Source of the DNA: Wolfiporia cocos
Taxonomy: Eukaryota; Basidiomycota; Agaricomycetes; Polyporales; Phaeolaceae
Length of the DNA: 64,000 nt
Direction: 5' to 3'
Assembly (NCBI GenBank): GCA_029448655.1
Contig: JACCLO010000010.1
Span: forward strand, 1,302,001 to 1,366,000
Positions 57,273 to 64,000 of the stretch are shown piece by piece. The position numbers and the translations under genes are program-made. Positions within the stretch are counted from its first letter, which is position 1; the number at the start of each line of letters is the position of its first letter. The notes below the pieces were generated by a model. That model had not been told where the DNA came from. It saw only the letters and a program-made list of their open reading frames with translations, and made no database searches.

Positions 57273-57600
57273 GGTGGAAGACGTCAGAGAGTGCGTGGCC
57301 GGTCGTCACTCGAGCTCGGTGCTCACGCGAATATGAAGACTTTACTTTCGAGGATCAGCGTGCAGCGTGTTGTCGGCGAGGTGACCGTGCGGGTTGCCGT
57401 CTACCTCATGTACTTATTCGCCTTATTTATCTCTAGCGGCTAATATCGCATTTCTGCACTAGCCGCCTTTGCTGCACCCGGCCGTGGCTCTCGTCATGGG
57501 GCGTATTCACAGGCTGCTCAGGCATTGCCATGGCTGCGCTCGACGTTGCAGAGTTACAGATACAGAATGTCCAAGTAGCATACACGATGCAGCGCAGCAC
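57273..57600. promoter_or_regulatory. Promoter region of the telobox-Myb gene
   Basis: About 330 bases between the RPN9 stop and the Myb start, both on the minus strand, so it holds RPN9 3' sequence and the Myb promoter. No discrete element can be named with confidence. Confidence 0.35.
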
Positions 57601-59656
57601 TCAGCCGGTCACCAACACCTCAGGCGCAATACGCTCCTCAACCTTATGCAGCTTCTGCCCCCATGCCTCGAGCCTCTGTGCGAGCTGCCCGATCTGCTGC
57701 CGCGACAACACGCGGGGCTGCACCCACGTAATGTGAGCCCTCTGATCGACCTGGTCGAGCGACCCTCGTATCAGTTTCAGGCTGCATCGCTGCGTCAGCG
57801 AACCTGATTTCATCCCAGCTCGGCACGACGCACCTGAGAGCCTTCATGAGCAGGTGCTCGACCTCGTCCAGCGGCAGCCGAATCTCCTCTGCGATCGTCT
57901 GGAACGACATCGAGCGGTCGTACGCCCCGCGCTTGAACACCGACTCGATCAGCGCCATGAGGCAGATCTTTTGCCGGAGGAAAGGATAGTTCTCGTGTAG
58001 AATCGGCTAAGCCTCGGGAGTCAGCGGAGCTCCAAGGGTCCATGTTGAACAAGGATCCCCGACAATGGTACAGGATGCTATTTCGGACACTTCGTGCCAA
58101 CTTTTGAGCCCTCGTCCGTGCAGATTTAGCTGGATCGCCAGGCTCCCGTTCATTATGTCGGCTGCGGATGCAGTCGCGTGAATTCAAAACTTTAAAACTG
58201 CCTAACCTCCAGTGACGGCCGTCCGTGGAGGTTAGCAAGTAGTGAGTTCACGTGACCTGCCAACCGACCGAAGCGGAGGAGGCAGGCAGGATCCTGCTGA
58301 ATCGCACGAATGTGCAGTCAGGATGGGTGACAAGGTATTTCGGCATGTCCAAAATGGGGTCCAGACACCTCTGCTATTGTCGGGGATCCTGTCGAACAGT
58401 CCTGCACAGCAGACGTGCACTCACCTCCTTGGGAAACACCGGCGCGAGGGCCTCGAACTTGCCGATGTTACCCTCATTGAATGTGAACAGCAGCTTCTTG
58501 AGCCAGTCATATTGAGTGTTGTCCAGCGCGTCGAGGATTGGGTGCATCAGCTAAAGGGACAGGCGTGCGTCAGCAACGCGGAGTGCAGGATGCCGTGTGG
58601 CGCTATCGGAAATCTCGAGTGCCCTTCACGTTAGTGAATTCTCATGATAAACGACTATTCGCCATTGCAATCAATCACAATGGTCATTGCAACGCCATTG
58701 CGATGCGCTGCAATGAGGTACAATCGGTTTATATGAAATCTTGCCTGATGTAAGGGGCACTGGAAATTCCCGACAGCAGATTCGCGAGGACACGACACCT
58801 CACCAGTTCACCGAAGTTGTAGATCGTGTCGCCAAGAAGCGCGGAGACCGAAAGGTCGTGCGCACGCATGACGCGGTCCTCAGGGGAGAGATCCTTCGCG
58901 GGATCGATGCACGCGAGGTAGAGCAGCGAGTTGCGGTAGTATGGTGCGTATTCGGCTTTTGCCTGCACAGCATGTTCAATGAATCATCACGCAGGCAACG
59001 TTCGAGTGTGTGCCTCACTTTATAGTAGTCCGCAGCGACGCCGTAATACGCTCCATTGACCATGGTGTCAACACTGGACAGCTCGTCGAGGATCTTCCAT
59101 GCCGCGTCGATATCTGTTTTCGTGCCCTCAAGGTCTCCGTAGAGAAGCTTCGCGTGTGCGAGACTGGCAAGCAGCATGACGTGAGCTTCGGGCGAGGCCT
59201 CGGTGTCCACGCGCGAGAGCAGGTCGGTGAGGAACGTCAGATGTAGCTGTGGGTCTGATGGAGCACTCAGTCGGTACCGGCTATTCAGGTCCAACGGTGT
59301 TACACGCACTGTCAATCTCCTTTGAAACCCTGACACCCATCTCAACGAGCCGCAGCTGGTTCAGCCGCGGCTCGAAGTCGCGTACGAACTTGTCGAATAC
59401 ATCGACGCGGAATGGTTTCGACAAAGGATGATCGAAGAACTCAAATAGCTTCAGTGTCAGTTGGTGCCAGAGTCTATTACATCCGAGAAACGTACGGTCA
59501 GTCGGCAGGAAAGTCCTCCATGAGCCAGAATACGCACTTACGGCTGTGTAGTCTCCTGAACGACTCGAAGAGCGGGTGCAACTCCTGAGGCGTGGATGAG
59601 ATCGCTTGAGTGAGGTACAAGTCTATGTCAATCCGGTACGGTTGTGGTCGCGCCAT
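57601..59656 (-). CDS. RPN9: 26S proteasome regulatory subunit RPN9 (PSMD13)
   Basis: Lid subunit of the 19S regulatory particle. The ATG at 59654-59656 starts MARPQPYRIDIDLYLTQAIS. Helical repeats follow: LWHQLTLKLFEFFDHP, LRLVEMGVRVSKEIDNP, LLSRVDTEASPEAHVMLLAS and YYRNSLLYLACIDPAKDLSP. The PCI domain spans QKICLMALIESVFKRGA, SFQTIAEEIRLPLDEVEHL and GSLDQVDQRAHITWVQPRVL, ending ERIAPEVLVTG at the stop. These blocks match the known RPN9 pattern closely. About eight introns are present, several close to splice-site consensus. It is intact. It lies between the telobox-Myb gene and a pair of F-box relics. Confidence 0.92.
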
Positions 59657-60479
59657 GGCTGTCGTTATCAGATGAGGATACTAGATACTAGAGTATGGTC
59701 CCGACACTTGGTGCGCACGACGCGTAGGCGTTGTTTGTTCTTGTTGTCCAGAAGCCTTACAATCTAGCATGTGCAAATAAGGTAACGCAACGCACCACCA
59801 CCACAGTTGACGCGCTTTTGTACCGTCATCAAGACGATCAGATATTGATCTGAAACATCCCCATTCAGTGCATTTGCGTGTTGGATATAAGATATAGGTG
59901 CTTTCCCGCTGATTGTGCACAATTGACTGGCCTCTTACAAGGTGCGCTACAGATGGCATCAGCCCGGAGTCTGTATTGCGGCTTTCTTTATGTTAGGTGA
60001 CTCCGTGCAGCCTTTGAGACATACTACTTTTTGAAGTGCTTACCATAAGAAATCAGATGCTGATGCGACATTATACTGGCGCAAGTACTGGGCTCGACTT
60101 TACAGACAATATCAGTATGTCCTGTTGACTTCTCCGGGATCGACGAGAAGGATGAGACGATCCTGTGTTAAGCTCGTGACATCCTTTGAAGATCGGATGC
60201 AAGAATTGCATGGGGAGAAAGGATACCGATACCTGGTGCCTGCCGGTCTACTCATCACACCATCTCGAGGCTTTGTCGGTATGCCGACGTCGAAATGTGA
60301 ATGACCGTGGGTCTTTCTGCACAGATCCCGCGAAGCTCAAACGACTCTTCCTGTGATATATTCACACCTGGGCTACTGTCACAGACCATACATGCATTCG
60401 AAAATCCTCCGTCTGCTCTCTGTATGCTTCGGAAGATCTTGTCCTTGGCTCACCCTATACCCTGCGTTCGTCCCACCTC
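59657..60479. other. Intergenic region
   Basis: About 0.8 kb between the RPN9 start and the first F-box relic. It may hold the decayed 5' part of that relic. No intact frame. Confidence 0.4.
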
Positions 60480-61300
60480 AATGGCTTTGGAAATGATCGT
60501 CGACGTACCGAAGCTGTGCTGGATTGTTATCCGCAGTGACTTTGGCGTCCATGACGCTTGACTGCTCTGCTGTATTACTTCGACGCCCACACCCGCATTG
60601 CGAACGCTGAATGTTCGACGCTACTGGCTACTGCGCTCGCGAACTCTGAGAGGTTCGCCAACATGGACGCAGTGCGACGAGCTCTGAATCGCCCGTCGCA
60701 AGGAACTTACGCGGATCGCTGCTGTGGGCGAGGAGGTGGGCATCTCCTTGCAATGCAACGAAAGATGGGCAACTACCCATGATTACACCTTGAAGAGAGG
60801 GCTCCTAGGATTTGCTACAAGCAACGCCAACCGGCACACTATGGCTGATTGATCGTTACGCGGCAGGCAACGAGGTCTTCACATGCGATTTGCTCTGGTC
60901 GCTTCCGCAACTGAAAACTCCTAGTATGCACAACAAGGCTGTTTTCTATATCAATATTGTTCAGCGGACAGAAGAAAGACGAAGCAGTCACAGCAAATCC
61001 GCTCTGTCTGCAACTTCGGACATCACACATCATCGTGCGACAGTCGAGCGAAGGTCCCCTTGCGTTCGTGGCAAATTTGATCCAGCACGATAGGCTGCAA
61101 GTTAATCTATATCATTTATGCAAGCAAGGATGCATCTCAGAATCAAAGTTGTGATCATCAGTTATTTTCCTCGTCGATCAGCGGGCCTCGGGTCGAGAGA
61201 ACGGCGCATGACATCCACTTCGAATCTGATACTTACAGTAGCGAGCGACTGGGGCTGTACTTGCCTGAAGCATGTATCCACTCGGAACCTATGCCTTATG
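60480..61300 (+). pseudogene. Decayed F-box/LRR gene copy
   Basis: Fragments in shifting plus-strand frames match the neighbouring F-box/LRR gene. GTLWLIDRYAAGN and LLWSLPQLKT (about 60826-60920) correspond to RELWIIDRFASHN and LLRSLPHLET. The text LQLRTSHIIVRQSS (about 61005-61050) corresponds to PNLRTLHIRLREN. FESDTYSSERLGLYLPEA (about 61218-61275) corresponds to FESIIYRRHYGGAFIRMPDV. Stops and frame changes lie between them. It looks like an old tandem duplicate of the gene at 61631-63502. Confidence 0.6.
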
Positions 61301-61630
61301 GCCTGGCAATTCCATACCGAGTTCCGCGTAGGATCGTCTCCCAGAGCTGTTCGCCGTTAGTCACGTCCTGGATTTCTGGCCAGTCGCGATAGATACGGAC
61401 AATGTATTTCAAATATCTTCACTCAGCGAAGCATCAGCTATTTATCGCACCTACAAGTTCATAGCGGTGACGCCGGTGGTACACAACACCACACAACATT
61501 TCGAGTCTGTCGCGAACGTATTAGCGTTTGGCGATCACTCGCTCCTTCGTTCTGAGTTCTCTGTGAAAGACAGGTAGGAAATGTTAATGAGCAGCATCCT
61601 CCTTTTCGAAACGCGATTTACCTGAATGTG

Positions 61631-63502
61631 ATGACCAGATCGATTTCGAGTCTATTGGGAAGGATGGAACAACACCTGGATAGTGCCGCGATGATGGCCC
61701 ATCTATCAGACAAAGCAGACGATATGCTCGATATACTCCAAAAGATCATTCCTCTAGCAGAGTGAGTCATTGTAGCGTAAATCACCGTCGCTAGAGCACT
61801 GATGCCCGCATCTCCTCTAGGGGACCATCATGGACGACGGTAAGCAGACTGGCTCTTGAGTAAGTCCTTGGGACTGCTGCTAAGAGTGGGCACGACTCGC
61901 CTATATCAGATGGAAAAACTAGAATTGTCGCTTTCATCGTCCGTTGCGGCAATTCGCAAAGAACGCAACTCAAAGCTGCCTGCCGTTCGGATCCCTGCCG
62001 AAGTCTTGACATCGATCTTTCAGCATATCCTGCAGCCGCAGCTGTGTGATGATTACCCTTACGATGGAATGGAGCGCTGGAAACCCTTGATGCCCAACGT
62101 AATTGATCTACTACCTGTGATAGGCGTCTGTAGTTATTGGAGGGAAGTGGCCCTGCATGCGCCTGCGCTCTGGCGCAGCTTGACGATCACCAAAGTTCAC
62201 TCTCCGCATGTGCAACTACTACTCTCCCGCTCGCAATCGTTGAAGCTACTCGTGGTCGATCAAAGTGCTCATGACTTCCATGTCTCCTTCCTCCCGCGCT
62301 TCAAAGACCGCCTGCAAGAGCTCCACTGGCTGGCGCGTTACAAGCTCACAGGTATACTCGACCTCAGCGATTATCCGAAACTCGAGGCGTTTTCTCTTTG
62401 AAGATATACTCCGGCTAGAGACTTTGCTGTGTCTTTTGGCACGGGCCCTGCGAAGCTTCGGCGACTTTCCTTAAATGGCACGCACTGGTCTCCGGACATC
62501 AGCCTCCCTAATTTGACGTATCTCCATCTCAGCGGCTATGGCACGCGCGAGGACATCTCTCGTCTGCTTAGCGTCTGTCCGAACCTGGAGGACTTCGTCC
62601 TAGTTTCACTTAACCCTTGGGATAGATCTCGCCCTGATCGATACTCTGGGCCGAAGATCGAGTTACCCAAGCTTCGCCGAGTTGTGATTGAGAACAGCCC
62701 ATTCTTTCGCGACGACTACCACTTCCTCTCCTCCATCGCCTCGACACCTACCACGGCGTTGCGTATATGCGCTTACATGGAAAGCTTGTGGACTCCGGAG
62801 TTCGTACATAATCTGTCAAGCCTCCCGACGTGGCGCGAATGTACAACGCTTGTCATCAGCTCGCACGACGAGAAGACGACTATGACCGCGATGGGCGCCG
62901 AGGTCGGTGTTAGCATCCCGCGATGTTCTCGAGAACCGGAACGAACGGCGGCATCCGGGAATCTAGTCTGGTGGCTCCCCAATCTGAACGAGGTGATGTC
63001 AGCGACATTGATCCGCGAACTCTGGATAATAGATCGATTTGCGTCTCATAACCCAGCAGCTGCTGAGAAGCTGCTTCGGTCGCTGCCGCACCTCGAGACT
63101 CTCGTCATCATGGATAGGAGCATACGCTATTTGCGACACGTCCTGACGATAGATGGTGGAGGAGGACCCAACCTTCGGACCTTGCATATTAGACTGCGAG
63201 AAAACATGAAGGAACTTCCAACGAAGACGGCAGCCTTAGGCAACCCTTCTTGGGTTTTGGCTCTATTGTCGTCGCTGGTCAAAGCGAATGTGCATTCCAA
63301 GTTCAAACATCTAGTTATCACTTACAACCCTAAGTACGGAAAGCCACAGACCGAAGGAGCAGAGAACTATTCTAAGGAATTTGAATCGATCATTTATAGA
63401 CGCCATTACGGAGGAGCATTCATCCGAATGCCTGATGTCTGTCGTCGCGAGACGCATAACTTCTGGCCCGGCTTTGGTAACGAGATTTACTATCGACCGT
63501 AA
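61631..63502 (+). pseudogene. F-box/LRR protein gene with one in-frame stop
   Basis: Starts either at 61631 (MTRSISSLLGRMEQHLDSAA, a short upstream exon) or at the ATG 61910 (MEKLELSLSSSVAAIRKERN). The F-box is VRIPAEVLTSIFQHIL ... GVCSYWREVALHAPALWRSL. Leucine-rich repeats follow, for example KLRRLSLNG and LPNLTYLHLSGYG. One codon is TGA at 62399-62401, after KLEAFSL. Reading continues in the same frame for more than 350 further codons with clear LRR character, ending GFGNEIYYRP. No good intron removes the stop while keeping frame. A CGA-to-TGA change would explain it. It is either a recent pseudogene, a sequencing error, or a truncated F-box protein. The adjacent decayed copy at 60480-61300 is its relative. 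Confidence 0.7.
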
Positions 63503-63858
63503 CTAGAGACGGAGCAATTGTAGTAAGGGTCCTGAAAGCGGTGTATGAATTCTACATATTACAGCATAGGAAGCCAAATAGTATACTTGAAAATTCGAGA
63601 CCGATGAGCAGAAGCGTTGGGTCATGTTGATTATCAGTATCTCATGTCGAGGCTGCTTTCGAACGATTGCGTGACATGTTTCTTCAGTCGGGAGTCAAGG
63701 GGATCATTACGGTCGACGCAGTTACAGACAATAGACGGCTCGACAGCAACTCGTGCCACTGTAGAGAGTTGATGAAATCTCATTCCGTGCGAGTTCGTAT
63801 ATCCTATGGGTCATAGTGCAGGAGTATATCAGGCTGTCCGGACGCCGTGTCAGTAGCA
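63503..63858. other. Intergenic region
   Basis: About 0.36 kb between two convergent genes. It contains one GACAATAG (63727-63734) and no gene. Confidence 0.4.
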
Positions 63859-64000
63859 TTATGGGAATGACACTTTCACGCCCTCTGCCGCAATTTGTGC
63901 CAGATATGCGGTCTCTCCGGCAAGGATCAGAAGTCTGCCCGGACCCGCGAACACCATGTTGGCCGAGACGGTGCCTAGGAAGAATTTACCAATGAGGGTC
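63859..64000 (-). CDS. SMP-30/gluconolactonase-like protein, 3' end only
   Basis: The last 46 codons of a gene that begins beyond the right edge. It reads LIGKFFLGTVSANMVFAGPG then RLLILAGETAYLAQIAAEG and stops at TAA (63859-63861). This closing block is typical of fungal six-bladed propeller lactonases/calcium-dependent phosphotriesterases. Activity cannot be judged from the fragment. Confidence 0.65.
   Translation of the reverse strand, partial: TLIGKFFLGTVSANMVFAGPGRLLILAGETAYLAQIAAEGVKVSFP

Noticed and set aside
1..64000. Homeodomain (A-type) mating genes, tRNA, rRNA or CRISPR arrays
   Set aside because: Looked for homeodomain helix 3 motifs, tRNA B-box sequences and regular short repeats; none found.

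Overview
The window is a nuclear segment from a basidiomycete fungus, most likely an Agaricomycete. Nearly every gene is split by short GT-AG introns of roughly 45-65 bases, intergenic gaps are small, and many proteins are typically fungal (CLA4-type PAK kinase, DML1, regulatory TPS3/TSL1-like trehalose subunit, F-box/LRR proteins). I cannot fix the order or species from sequence alone.

The central stretch, about 20.6-50.7 kb, is a pheromone/pheromone-receptor (B-type, P/R) mating locus. It holds two seven-transmembrane STE3-type receptor genes (36277-38101 and 49107-50742, both +) and six small lipopeptide pheromone-precursor genes ending in a CaaX box. Five precursors (20641-20760 -, 29132-29248 +, 33002-33124 +, 39137-39256 -, 40829-40948 -) are close paralogues sharing an MDAF start, a PVPAEE-like segment and a DTTNG...SNC tail. 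The sixth (45844-45996 -) is unrelated outside the CaaX box and lies beside the second receptor. This suggests two subloci.

Conserved genes are interspersed in the locus: a CLA4-like PAK kinase (23.2-26.2 kb), CNOT11 of the CCR4-NOT complex (26.7-28.2 kb), mitochondrial ribosomal protein S19 (29.9-30.4 kb), a stand-alone dihydroneopterin aldolase (30.9-31.8 kb), an RG-rich/acidic protein (33.7-34.6 kb) and a membrane/coiled-coil protein (43.2-44.9 kb).

Left flank (0-20 kb): amidohydrolase (-), unknown polytopic membrane protein (-), M28 peptidase (+), DUF89/ARMT1-family protein (-), DML1/Misato (+) with a small TIR transposon in its last codons, a TPS3/TSL1-like trehalose complex subunit with eroded catalytic motifs (+), and an F-box protein (-). 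Right flank (51-64 kb): MFS transporter (+), double telobox-Myb protein (-), proteasome subunit RPN9 (-), two degraded F-box/LRR copies (+), and the 3' end of an SMP-30/gluconolactonase-like gene (-) running off the window.

The most unusual signals are the spread-out five-copy pheromone family with duplicated flanks, an over-represented GACAATAG octamer near several pheromone genes, and the transposon that appears to have supplied a new C-terminus to DML1. Exon borders were read by eye from splice signals and family motifs, so individual borders may be off by a few bases.
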